From Liolophura sinensis (lineage: Eukaryota; Mollusca; Polyplacophora; Chitonida; Chitonidae): DNA of 64,000 nucleotides. The first letter of the stretch is position 1; each line of letters begins with the position of its first letter. Both the position numbers and the translations under genes were made by a program. The stretch is taken from the NCBI RefSeq assembly GCF_032854445.1, contig NC_088295.1, positions 59,995,249 through 60,059,248 of the forward strand, in the 5' to 3' direction. This document shows, in pieces, positions 13,181-27,000 of this stretch. The notes under the pieces were generated by a model that was given only the letters and a program-made list of their open reading frames with translations, ran no database searches and was not told where the DNA came from.

Positions 13181-16100
13181 AGTTATTCCGTTGTAATGAG
13201 GCCACCACATGATCGTTTCATGTTATATTTCTATGGGTGTTTCACGTGAGCTGGTCATAAATGTAGCATTAGGAACCACCGAGCATTCACTTGTTTTGTT
13301 TGTAGTACTTTTTATGCGTCACACACAGAGGACCCATGCAGACCTCACGATTTCAGTTGTACATTGTCATTTCTGCGATGGTTTAATATAATGTATACAG
13401 CATACACCATGTTTTTATCACCGAAGTTTTTCTTGTTTTGGTTGGGGGCTTTACGCTACGAGAATGTTTTACTTATACGGCCAGCATTGTAGTGGTAAGA
13501 TATCCGAAGTAAGTAATTATCATGTCAGCGCCTATAGTACTCTTCACGTCAGATCTCGCAACAAGGCTTGTGATCTCGCAGCCATGTGATTATCATACCA
13601 TTCCGGGGTTGCGGCAGTTAGTTTTGTAAACATGGCAATCAGAGTCGCCGGGGGCACACAATGAGGTCATGCCGCTGATAAGTCATTTCCTTGTAATGGA
13701 GTACTTCCTGTTTGCATCGGTCAGCTTATGTAAGCTCCCCTCCCCCGCCCCCCCTCACCCGACGTGTGAAGTGTTCAGATGCCGGGTCTAGAAATAATTA
13801 TATTTAGCACAAGTCGCCTTGTATTTTTAATTAATGCGCCTGATGTGGTGATTTTTCGCAGCAGATACAGTTATTTTTACGCAGAGATTCCCGTTTGGAG
13901 ATTATGTTTTGCTTTCGGCAGCAAAAAATAACCGTCCAAGGTACATTTACACACTACTGAAACTTGCATAGGCGTAATTATAAATACGGAACACTACAAA
14001 ATTATGATTTATCTGCACATATATGTTATGTTTCCGCATGCCAGGTAAGCGATAACCGTGCATTTGGAATTAGAGTTCTGAAGGATCCAGATGTTGTGAA
14101 CCTCAAGATAAGGATCAAGAAGAGAAATAAGCAGTTACATACTTCCTGATGTTGAAGATCATGCCCAGGTCAGGTCAGGTCATACCAAAGACTTTAAAAA
14201 TGGTACTTGTTGCTGCTTGCTTGGCGCTCAGAACTGAGAAGAAGCAAGAAAGCAGGACTGGTTGACCAGGTATCAGTATAACGTGCTTGGGTAGGGTGTC
14301 ATGATAAGTCAGCGGCGGCGGCACTTTGTCGGAATGGACTCGCCGTACTACAAGAAGACACAATATATATGTACACACACGTAATGACTCCTCGTCGTCA
14401 TATCACTGAAAAATTGTTAAGTACGACGTTAAATCCCAAGCATACATCCTGATGATGTTAATATTTGCTTGTTTTATGAAATTAGTTACGAATTTCAACG
14501 AGACGTCATATAGTTTTATTTCAAAGCGGGTGACTTTGTGTTCTGTAGATTGTAGTTCAGCGTCCTTAGATAACAGTTATGAAACTCACGTGAATTTCAT
14601 TTTCGGTATTCCTGTTCACACATCACTTGGCAAAAGTTTCCAGAACTTTATGAAACAAAAGCCTTATGACATTGTGATCTATTACAGATAGGCAGCGAAT
14701 GACCTCTTGCTGATTGTGCAAACTAATGGCTTTGACCAGAACTGCATCATCCATTGACCAATGAATTATCAGATTGAAATTTTTTGCCCCCGGTAAAAAT
14801 GGCTTAAAAGCTATGTTCACTGATCCCAAATGTTCTCACGACACATTTGCGTAAATTCTTGAAATTAATATCTTAACAGCATCGATTAAACGAGGGAATA
14901 ATGATAATATATTGGAAAGCTGCATGCAATTTGGCTGTATTGAGGTGAAGTAAAGCTGTAAAATTGATTATACGAATGGATTACCTGTGACCCTGAAATG
15001 CTTATACGAAAGGCTGTATATGGCTACCAGCAGTTTGAGAGGCTGCAATCACTGGTTATAACTCAGATAACTAACGAATCTTTAAGTCGACTGTCAGTGG
15101 CTGGAAATCGATAGCCATAGCACTTTATTTCTTGTTTTTCGTCGTGCTTTCTTGAACTATCAAAGGAAAAACATGTCCTTGATGGATGCCATTATCTAAA
15201 TATACAAGTTTTTGCGTGCGAGTTTCGTCTCCTTCAAGCCAAGGTTTAATCGCCAGCACGACATTCCGTCTGGAAATGAGGCGAAAGAGGACCGCCTAAT
15301 GGTTATTGGTATGGGAAGTTCGACGCCCAGTTCTCTGATAACTTTGAACCATTCGATTACAACAGCCGCTCCTAGGAAAAAGGCAATCGAGGAAATGCAT
15401 CATCAGTTTCCACAAGCCGTATTTTCAAGCGGTTTTGCGGGGACTGGAGAACCGGTTATTTCAGACCGTGGGGCAGCTTGAAGAGCGCCTATCTCTTCAT
15501 GAAAGCTTTTGAATTAAGAGTCTCGTCCGAGATACCAACCAATCGTGGACATCCAGACTCTATTTTGTCAACCAGCCCTTCTCCCAGTGGCGAATTATCC
15601 CAGGCTGGCTGGCTATTTCGTAATTGCCCAGAGGTGTTTTCTCGAACCTCGATTACCGTCACAACCACGAGAACCCAGACTGGTTGCCCGGCCATTTTAT
15701 GGAAGACGAATCGCACCATTGATCCTTCGATGCAAGTATAATCCCGCCACGTTGTGTTCCAGGCCTTTGCAAAAGCCAAAACGAACGTGAAACGGCTGGC
15801 ATAGAGCGACTTTTACCATCGGTTAACCTTATAGATGGCAATAGGTTGTGACGCGAGAAGGTTAGTCTGGCATCACGCTTTTCTTTCGCTAACGTAATAA
15901 AAGCGCCCAAGGTCTCACATTCCATTGTTATTATGTCCGAGAGCATTTTCATCAGCTGACGGGACAGATAAGACGGAATGTGCGACGGCGCTAGGAATAG
16001 TTATTTAGAATCGACGGCCCTTGGGAGGGACTTTTATTGATAAGTAAAGTTTGCACAGCTCTGTGACGTAATTGGGAATAACTGTATTTGATCGCTCCAG

Positions 16101-19100
16101 ACTTTGTTTGTGCAACATCAACCCCACTTACCTCATTCATTCTCCACCCTTTAATCAATGCTGACAAAAATTTTCTACGTGAGAGTTGGTTATTGGGCGC
16201 TGTGAGTTCATGTGTCCAGGGAGATATATCCGTCCGAACCAAAAAGATTTAGGATAACGCATCTTCGGTGGGTATCGTTACCACTGTCTGAACACAAAGC
16301 AAATCTATGCTTCTGATAAGGCTATATACAAAACATTCGTATTGTATAGATGAAATTACAGCTGGCTCCCAAAAAAATACATCTGTGTCGACGATCTAAA
16401 TTTTTGGTAATGTATACAGTCCATGATGCTTCTTATCTCTTGCCAAAGACATGTTTTCGTTTTGTAATTTTACACAGGGCTATAGGTCTTGCTTTATGTC
16501 TGTAATCGTATTGTGTACGTGTGGTGGGTGGGGGGGGGACGCCATTTTGGCATTGGAATGCGATTTGCTTCAGCACCGGCCAACGTGAAGAAGCCTAAAG
16601 CCAGTTCTTAATGGCAAGTTTTTGGATAAATCGGAGATATTCTACCTGTGGCCGCTGAATATGGTACATTTTGGAAAGAATTCGAAGTCTGTTCCTTAAA
16701 ACGTGAAGACGTCTTCAGTGCGGGAGACGATTATGTTTCTTACTAAAAGGTCGCATCAGCCAGAGTGTGACCTTGATCCGGACGACCTTGTCGATCTTAC
16801 TTGGAATTAGTAATGACAAATATCCATTATCTCTAACAAGCCAAGCTCTGTTCTTGTAGCCGCTGTAAGATCGTATCCAACCTGTCTCGGATGTCTATAC
16901 TGGTGCTTAAATAAACAGTCTGATACCACAATAAAGATCGTCTGTTCACTCCCGAACCACCGTCTGATGAAACCCTGTTATCTTACTCTCAACGCGGACG
17001 TTGCCGGCTGTAATTTGTACCCGCTTTCTCAACGTGATTACCCGTGTTATATCCGTCCGCGCCGGCGTTTTACCAGAGTTGACGTTGGTTTAATGAGGAA
17101 TACTAACAAAGGCGATGTGTGGCTTGGTTGCCCGTATTGGTGTGTGGTCAGTTGGTCGGATTTCCTAATCCTGCCAATCCAGATATAAACCCAGTCCTAT
17201 ACTATATAAAAGTATGGACTACAAAGTAGAGAGTAAAGCCAGAGCCGCGAATACAGTGTGATATAGCTGGCAAATGGTCAGACGTAACCGGTGAAATATG
17301 GTTATGTTAATTGCAATTTATGCAATTCACTAGTCTAAAATTACTCAGCGTGAAGTGTTGTAAACAATAACAAAACAGCGGGTTTTTCGTTTATTCCCCA
17401 TTAAACCTAAAAAATATTGCTGTCAATGCTTAAATATACTATACCCATTCTCGCCATTTTACCGGTGCCTGCTATGTTTCCATTGACACATTTGAGTCGG
17501 TTATACATTCTGAGAAATTATTTGCCATGGGACATGGAGTTCAGTTACTTGAGTGAAGACAACACAGTCTATCTTAAGAAAACATCTGCCAGAAAAACGC
17601 TCAAGAACACCATTTCAGGTAAAGAAGGAATAATATAGTATAAATGACTATAAATGATTTGCTTTATCTGAAGCAAATGCAATTTTCATTCGAAATCGTC
17701 ACCCAATTCCATGAGATATGGCTACGTTAATTGAAGGAGATTATTTTGCTCAAGGGTATTGTTTGTCATATTATTGTCCCATGATCTCTCTACACTCTCT
17801 CCTATAGTCTCCTCGCCATAATCCAGGTGTTGTCCTTCCAGCCGTAGAAACGGCTGCTGCTTTCCTTAGCGTTATATCATTCTAGTCCATATTTGTTTAG
17901 CCATCACTTGAGAACCTCCGTATTGCGTAGGCCTTTAATATGGTAATGGCTAAAAAAGGTTAAGTTTCTCGGAAAATTGTTCGCTCCGTTGAAACACATA
18001 TTATCCTCTGAGTGGTTTCTCTTTGTGATCAGATATGTTTTTAGACAGCAGTATGTTGTCTGCTCCTGTGCATTAGTGTTATGTTTGCGATAGCTATATG
18101 TGTGTTATTGAGTACAGCTGTAAGCTCTTCAATTAAATAATTAAATAAATGAGCACGGTTACATAGTATGCAGTCAGACGTTGCTTCTTATTTGAGTGAG
18201 GCTCTGATACGGACATTTTTTCGGTAGACATTCTGACATTTATTTCTGTTATTGTTAGATTGAGTTTAGTATGAAAACCCGGGGAGCACATGTCTGCCAC
18301 ATGCCAGACATACAGCACTGGCATTTATTGTGGTTGACCCAGTGAATCTTTCAGAATAGGCAGGGTGACTGGAGCGATAACCCCTGCACTCACGAGACCC
18401 CCCGACCCTCACTCACTGTGATCCCGCCTCAATTACCAACGCTATCGGCCGCTATTTAGGGAGTTGACGTTTTGTTTGTCATCGAGAATATTTTGATATC
18501 CAAATTAGTGCTCAATTCACGTTAAGGAATGCAAGCCTGTAAACAAAGAGCCGCGGATTTGTGAGGCTCTCATCCTGTGAAATCTTAAACGTCGACAGAA
18601 ATGTGTCGCCAGACATATATTTCGATGAATTTTCAGCGGTGGACTTCACAATGGAAGATTTGAGAAAATATGTAAAGCGTGTAAAAAGTAGTTAAAGACC
18701 TGTCAGTTACGGTCATTAGATGGAATGTTCTTGATAGAATACTATCTCCAAATGTACAGCTGTCGTCGCAAGACTTATTGCATGTTTTTGCTCATTTAAC
18801 AGAAGGTCTAATGTAACATAAAGATTTTCCATATAAAAAATTAGTAGGCATAGGTGAACTACGGCTTTAAAATGTTATTGTTGCTGTATGCTGACGACAG
18901 CGTGTTTACAGAAACGTGCAACAAGGTCCATGGGCCCTATCCCTATCAGTTTATCGATGTAGGTTGTATGTAAGGGAGTCCTTCTGTATAAATATGAGAA
19001 TTGTATGAGAACAACAACAAAAAAAAAAAGATAAAAATACCGACAAAAGAAATTCGGATGAGACTTATTAGCTCGTCTTGTAATTATTTCTCTTGAAATC

Positions 19101-22100
19101 GGAACTATATATAGATCATTTGTAGAATAAGCTTTCTCACGCGTGCAACATTTTGTCATTATTGGTTGTGTGAAACAAGTATACCGTGTTGTTAACTGGG
19201 TGGAGTAGTCACTCGTTGACGTCCGGAATTGCTCTCTGGAAGAACAGCGAGCTACACCGTCAAGGTATATGCACACATTGACAAAAGGACAACGCCCTTG
19301 CGTTTCTGGACGAAAAACAGCTTTGATTGTTTCCCTGATGTGTTCACATCCTGTGTGTTAAGAGGAAATCTTGACTAACACTTTGTCCTCGTAGAACAAC
19401 AGTCATACTCCGAACTATGGGTCCGATTCTTATTACTGACTAAATAACGGACTTGTAGTGCTTTTTCATTTGTAGAATTTGCGCAGTAATTAGGTCTTCA
19501 TGCAGTCGGTTGGATAGTTTCTTCAAGGCTTCAGAGTTTATGATTCAAATACTTTTATGTACAATACTGAAAAGCTATTTGTGTTCGCATTTTTCGCCAT
19601 AATAGCATGTTACAGTCGCATCTGCCCCTGAATAACGTGTTCTAGCCCTATCTGCGGTATAATAACGTGTTCCAGTCGTATTTGCCGCTGAATATAACGT
19701 GTTCTAGTGCCATCTGCGGTGTGATAATGTGCTCCAGTCGCACCTGCGGTGAAATAACGTGTTGCAGTCGCACCTGCGGTGAAATAACGTGTTGCAGTCG
19801 CATCTGCCGCTGAATGACGTGTTCTAGTCCCATCTTCCCCTGAATGACGCGTTCTAGTTCCATCTGCGGTGTAATAACGTGTTCCAGTCACATCTGCCCT
19901 TGAATGACGTGTTCTAGTCCCATGTGCGGTGTAATAACGTGTTCCAGTCGCACCTGCCCCTGAATAACGTTTTCCAGTCCCATGTTTCCGTGTTTGACAC
20001 TCCATATGGCTTTCCGCTAGGATTTCTCCCAAAATTACATAGGTCAGGTATGAGTGAAACATTGTTGTTTCACATAAAAGCACTCATCGAACAAGCAAAT
20101 AAAAGCAATCAATACATTATGCATATGATAATGTGTGTTGTAAACACCTGTGTTGTATGAACACAAACTTGCGTTCTTTTCAACAAAAGTCTTGTCATAG
20201 TTGAACAGCTCTATCTTGTGTTGAATCAACACGAGGTCGTGTTGAAACAGTTGAACACAAGATTCGTTGGATGTACACAACACCGTACACAATACCTGTT
20301 GCGGAATACACAAGCTTTTGTTGTATTACATAAATTACCTCATTGTGGTTCAGCACAAGTTTGTCTTGAACTATTTTATAACACGAACATGTGTACTTCA
20401 CACTTATTTAACGACTGTTTGTGCTGGGGTTGAATGAAAACAACACCAGTTGTTGTGTTAGATTTCAACACAACCGTTTTTTGTGTGTACTTAATTACTA
20501 TCTTCTGTACTGGTAATAAATGTTTTGAATAAGAACTTGCGTAATAAAATGAAAAGATAAGGTGGTGTTGCATAATTTTAGTAAAAGTCGGTATCAATAG
20601 TCAGTGCTCTGCAAGAATCATGAATTTCGATTGGACACATGTTTTGTTTTTTACGTCCTTTCGTTTTGGAAATACCATTTACTAGTTCGCATTCTTTCCA
20701 CGTTTATGTTGTTCCTCTTTAAAAAACGAATTTATACGAATCCCATTTCTCTGATTGTTTTCAGACGGGAAACGATACGTTCAACAAGGCTCGGATCATG
20801 AACGCCGCTTTTAAAGAAGCCATCAAGATGTATGACTTTCAGTGTTTTGTCTTTCACGACGTAGATCTCATTCCAGAAGACGACCGCAATATGTATTCTT
20901 GCCCTGTCCAACCACGTCACATGTCAGTAGCTATCGACGAGATGGGGTACAGGTAAGAGTTTTCTCAGTGTCTCCAAAATTTTTCTTACGGTTTTGTTAT
21001 TGGGTACAACAAGCTGAATCAGAGGTACCACCAGTGCCAGAGAACTATAACGATTTTGCGCTGGTTGCCACAAGCTAAATTAGAGCTCTAAATGTGGCAC
21101 TACATCGCTTCCAGGAATTAAACAGAGCTGTAATATGTTCTGTACAGAGTGTAAGAAGCTAAATAAGGGGCTCATTCTACAAAGCAAACTGTGTCTGGCG
21201 CATTTTCCATGACATACAGTGTATCTGGACTTGACACCGAGTACAATGAGTAATATTAAAGCCAGCTGTTTGACACGTAGTACCACAAGTAAAACCACGG
21301 TTAACAGTTTGCTACAGGGAACCAGGAGTAAAATCAGAGCTGATGACTTGGTGCTGGATGCTACAAATAGAACAAGTATCCACAGTTTGCTACAGGGCAC
21401 CAAGAGTAAACCTATAGAGCTAACGGGCGGTTAGTGAGTACCCCACAAACGCATAAACATAATATAGGGCACTACTAGCTAAGCCAGAGCACTCACGATT
21501 TGTGTCAAGGTGACACCAGTAAAACAGCGCAGTGTGAATCACTAGAGGCAAGGTACGGATTAGCCTTTACACGTTCTTCTGCTTTGTGCCATCATTTGAC
21601 TACAGTAACACTTCATTTTAGCCATCATTAAGACGAAATTGATCACACAATGAAACATAATTTCAGTACTTTAATATATGTTAAAATCGATTAACACCAC
21701 CTTTTAGTGTTTCCTCAAGCTGCAGTATACCTCGCTTTTGTGGCTGTTCTCTTTAGGAAAAAGTTTTATTATCCTCTGTTATCCAGGATTGTGTGTATTT
21801 GTGAGTGAATAGGAACTGAATGGAAGCCACAGAAACAACGGTTAGAAACCCTGGCACACGTAATGAATTGTAAAGTGGTATGCGGTTAAGTTAAAACGTT
21901 CATCATTTACCTTTCTGTTGACGAATTTGTTTCATTAGTTGTATTACTTTTGCTTATTTTTTTTTCTAACTTTTATTGATTGTTTACCTGGTATTTGTTC
22001 TGATTTTGTTCTTTGTGTTTCTTTCTTGGCAATCTACCATTTGTCTTCTCTATCATCAACAGTAGTTGCGTCGGAACCAACTATCAACCCAAATCAATAT

Positions 22101-23919
22101 ATGTTGTGGAAAATGTTTTTGGAGCTATGTTAGGCATTCCGTAACAAATTGAAATGAACAATTTTGACTTACCCATATGCGATAGGATATTTTATGCTTA
22201 TATATATATATATATATATATAAGTATATGTAGTCGTTTAAGCAAGATATCGTATTGTCTCAGTATATACGCCCGTGTTCGTTTATTCAGACCAACTTGT
22301 GTCTCAATATCCAGTAATATTATTTGTAATACCTGTATCTAGTATAAATATATATATGGATACGTTTTGCGTTGTGTGATTAGAAAATTGTATTGGAGTT
22401 TGTACAACCAAACAACCGTACGACACAAACATAATTTATGTAACATTTGATATGAATTCCTCATATCTCCTTCGCATTGTTCGTGTTTGACCTTCCTGGT
22501 ATAAAAATAGCTGCCTGCTAATGATGATGTGAAAATTAGACGGCTGAATACTTAACATAATACGTCTGAGTCTGACTATAATGGTCGCGTAAATTCCTAC
22601 TGTGTTTATGACACATGTCTATTATTGTAAACGCCACATTTTGATTGAATTTAATCCATAGGACACTTTCATTCTCAGATATTCACATCTGACCTTTAAC
22701 ACTATACAGGGGTGTGTTTGCGGCTTTCTGCCAAAGTTTTGGTTGTATTTTTCAGTGATATTTTCTTTGTCCCTATAGTGTGTTTCGTGAACTTTATTAC
22801 ATAACGTCAGAGCAATCGCGGACCAGAAATTTATATGTTGCATGCATCCAGTAAAGTGAATGGACACTTGGTAATAACAATTTTTCGTCCATACGCGTAC
22901 AACAGATGATGTTACGTTTAACCATGATCGTGCTCATTGCATTTTAGACTCGAGAATAGCAACGTGATGTTCATCCTTCGTGCTTAAAATCAAATTTAAT
23001 CACTGATTTGGCTCACATGTATTCCTGAAAGCAAACACCAAAACGGAGCTAAGATCATATTGTCGATATTTTCACATTCAGTGGTTGAATTAATAAATCG
23101 CCACCGTATAGGGAACTGGTTGCGAAACCAAGATGTCCTTAATTGCTGACATTGCCATTGAAATGGAAAGAAAACAAACCTCTTCTATTTTATGTCCTGT
23201 ATGACCGCTCGCCACATCTTTGAAATTTTACAAATTACCGGCTTCTGTTTGTCATATAAAAAGTCCCATTTTTTTAACTACATTATTTTTTACGCTCATT
23301 GCGTGCATGTATATCATATATATACAGGCATCTCGGTGCATGACTTATGCTTGACCCAAGCTGACTTTTCCTGAATCATACACCTTCACCCTGCGTGAAA
23401 CGTAAATATCGACATTGTGTTGAAAGTCGCTGAAGACAAACTGGCAGAATAACAACAGTCCACCTGTCACGTATCAGGATACACAGAGCCGTGGAGTGGT
23501 ATCGTATGGCCATGGTTTTTGCCTCGACTTTTCCCACAAGCCTTGTCTCTCCTTACTCAGACATTTCGGAAATTCGACAGGGTTTTTGGTTTTGTTGCCA
23601 ACACGTTTTCGATTTCCTCACACCAGCCTGTTGTTGAGGAAATGTGGGGGCTGAGTGATTGAACTATGTTGTTTGACTCATACATTATCGGGCTGATTGC
23701 CTTGTGGCCAGAGATTTTAAGCCGTGTAGGTTTTGACCTTGACTCTCAAACTCACGTATATATAAACTAATATATGTATATAGTGTACATATTAGTGGAT
23801 TCCCACATACCACTTATGACAAACTGACTGTGGAAACAAATCTGTTTAATTGACAGAGTACTATGTTTTGTAAGAGATGGCAGGATAGCTTGTTATATAG
23901 CTACAAACTATTATGTTGA

Positions 23920-24007
<88 letters not shown>

Positions 24008-27000
24008 TTGGTACGACGTTTAACCTCAAGGATACATACACATATATGACTTTTTCTGTTATTCAGCGGAAAAGTTTAACATTATCTGTTTTAGTCACAT
24101 AATATTGCGTTAAATTGACGGCTTCCCATTTTAGAGTGTACCGCGGGAATTTGTGTGTTTTAAGACTACCTGCCCCAGCTGGAGCCATTTTCTGTTTTGG
24201 TCGTTTCAGCGGGTTTTTTTTTTTCACAATTCACACTTAAAAATGTATCAAACTGTTCTTCCTTACAAGTAGACAAAAGACCCTGATTCAGTGCCGAGTC
24301 TTTATCATCTATAAAACACCTCGAAAACAAACTAAAAGCCCGATTAATCAGCATTGAAACAACCTTGTAGTCAAAGAAATTCCTGTGGGCTTGTCTTTTG
24401 GTCCAAAGTTTTACACATTCCCTGCTTCTCTTTTTTTTTTTTTTTTAGACAGATGTGTCAAAAGAACAAAAAGCACTTGTTTTAAATTGAACTTATTTCA
24501 TTAGTTCGCTTTTTTGGAACGCGAGCCCAAATAAAGCAGATAATTAAGATTGTCGAATATTCATGCCTTACCGTGCTGCCTTTTCGGCAATAGTTCTTGC
24601 CTGTTTTTCTTTCACAGAGAGGTCTTAAAACAGTTGTTTATAGTCAGCAAATTAAGCGCTTTTTGTAATCACAGTTTTTTAGGTAATTCGAAACCCTGTT
24701 GAAAACAGAACCGTTCCATTATTTTGAATGGAGTGAATCTGTTGAGGATGCTCGATATTATTGGCACTGAGTACTGTTGGTTGCTAAATTGAAATCGGTA
24801 TCTGTTGAAAGAACTCCTGTTTAAACCATGTCACCTTAAGGTCCTCCCTGTCACCATAAGGTCCTCCCTGTCATGTGGTAAAGCATTCTGAAGTCATAAA
24901 CCCCGCTAATTACATACGTTTTACGTTTGTCTCTCCTTACAGAGTACCGTACGATTACCTCGTGGGTGGCGTGCTGAGCATGCGTACGGAGCACTTCCAG
25001 ATGGTGAATGGATATTCCAACCTATACTGGGGTTGGGGAGCAGAGGATGACGACTTGGCTTTTAGGTAAGACTCATCCAGAGCTTTATTTCCACTGCTGC
25101 CAAAGTAGTGTCAAGCTATAATTAGACATTTATATATATACCAACACACTTTGAAAACACAAAACATGGAAGATAGTGAAATTTGTATTCAATCCAGGCC
25201 AAAAATCATATTGACAAAGATAAGGTTTGTGAGTAAAGTGTTGTTTTACTGTCACAATAAACACCATTGTACTATACTTTGTTATCTATTTTATATTTCA
25301 AAGTGTTTCAGTATGTATGGTATACCAGTATCACTTCCAAATGTCTGTGTACATTTTCATTCTACCTTACAATATTTTCCTCCACACATACATCTGGCTG
25401 ACGTCGTCTAAAGGGACGGTTCATAAGTACGGTGTTAACCACCAATGAAAACGTGCGGATAGTCGTTGGTTTCTCCCTGGGCTCTGCCCGGTTTCTTCCC
25501 ACCGCAATACTAGCCGCCGTCGTATAGGTGAAATATTTTAGAGCACGGCGTAAAACACCGACATATAAATAAATAAATAAATAAATAAATAAACACTAAT
25601 CAGAGAAAGAAATATATATGTCAGAAGTATATTGTCTGAATATTGTGAGTCCAGCCTAAAACGTATTAAGTACAGTCAGTTTACCAGTGTAAACCGTGTG
25701 AAATGGACTGTGTAACAGATTACACAGTATATCTGTAAGGTGATGATATATCTACAGGTAAACGGTAATTCCAGGAAGAAACAAGCTTTCCCCCGGGGTC
25801 TACTGGGTTTCCTCCCACCATAATGCTGTCGTATAAGTGAAATATTCTTGAGTACGGTGTAAAACACCAGTCATATAGATGAATAAATAAATACCACATA
25901 GTTAAACCATTATAGAAGTTCGGAAGAAAACTTTAGTACAATGGGCTCACTTGTAGTCATATATTTTGGTATCTTGTGTTGTTGATTTCTTTCTACACCA
26001 CAGTGACCTATTCAGATAACATTATGCATTGTGCGACCTAAAAAACATATGAAAAAGCTAATTGTCCACAGTGGGTTATTAAGCATAGAGACCATTACTT
26101 TGACTGTGAAGTGTCGTACATCACATCAGTGATGTCTTGTATATAGGACATTGTTTTTATTACTTTGAGAGATATCAGTTTCTGGCCGAGTGGGTATGTT
26201 AAGGACGCTTTGCTTTATAACAGCGTTTGTCCTGTCAAATTATGTCGATCTGTTATTATGTCCGTTACCAGAGCTAATCGTACAGGCCTATCTGACGCAC
26301 GAAGTCGACGGCCAGTAGAAATGTTAAAAGTGAGACGAATGAGATGAAAATAACAGTAGTTCATTGTATCAGTAGTTAGTGACCTGAGTCAATATTCCAA
26401 ATTTTAAGTATTTTAAATTTTGTATTTCATATTAGATTTTCTATATATCTATCCCAGTGACCATGTTTTTTTAAAATATGTGAATATGTAAATTTGTCTA
26501 TGGTAACTATGATATCATTGTTGACTATTCTTTTTGTTTTCAGAATTCTTCACGTTGGACTGAAGATTACCCGTCCGCCATCAAAAGTTGCCAGATACAA
26601 GATGATAAAACACGAAAAGAGAACGCCAACAGATTGGAGGAAAAGGTGAAAAATAAAAACCCGTTAAAGTATTGCCAAACATATTTTAATCTGAAAATGT
26701 TGAGAAAAATCGTTTTCATAATTACAGGAAGTTTGTTGACATTTTCAGGTTTGTCTAAGATTAAACATAATATTGCCTTTAGGCACGGTGAAAAAATGAC
26801 AACCTTGCTTTGAATTTAACTTCTCGAAGAAGTATTCTCGTAGCTGGGAGCATTTCATATTGAAGAGTGGAAATATATTTTTAGTGCTGTGACTAACATT
26901 TGTGGGTGAGGAGGTGCGAGTGTGTGTATAGGACTAAGGTATAATGCACAGGCTGGCTCCTTACGGCCTTGGTTTTATGATCCCTGTTTATGGTGGATAA

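Noticed and set aside
18875-19276. 133-codon minus-strand ORF
   Set aside because: Low-complexity stretch opposite an A-rich run, and no splice or domain support within B4GALT intron 2.
19610-20083. 157-codon minus-strand ORF
   Set aside because: Runs through the 30-bp minisatellite, with no splice, signal-peptide or homology support.
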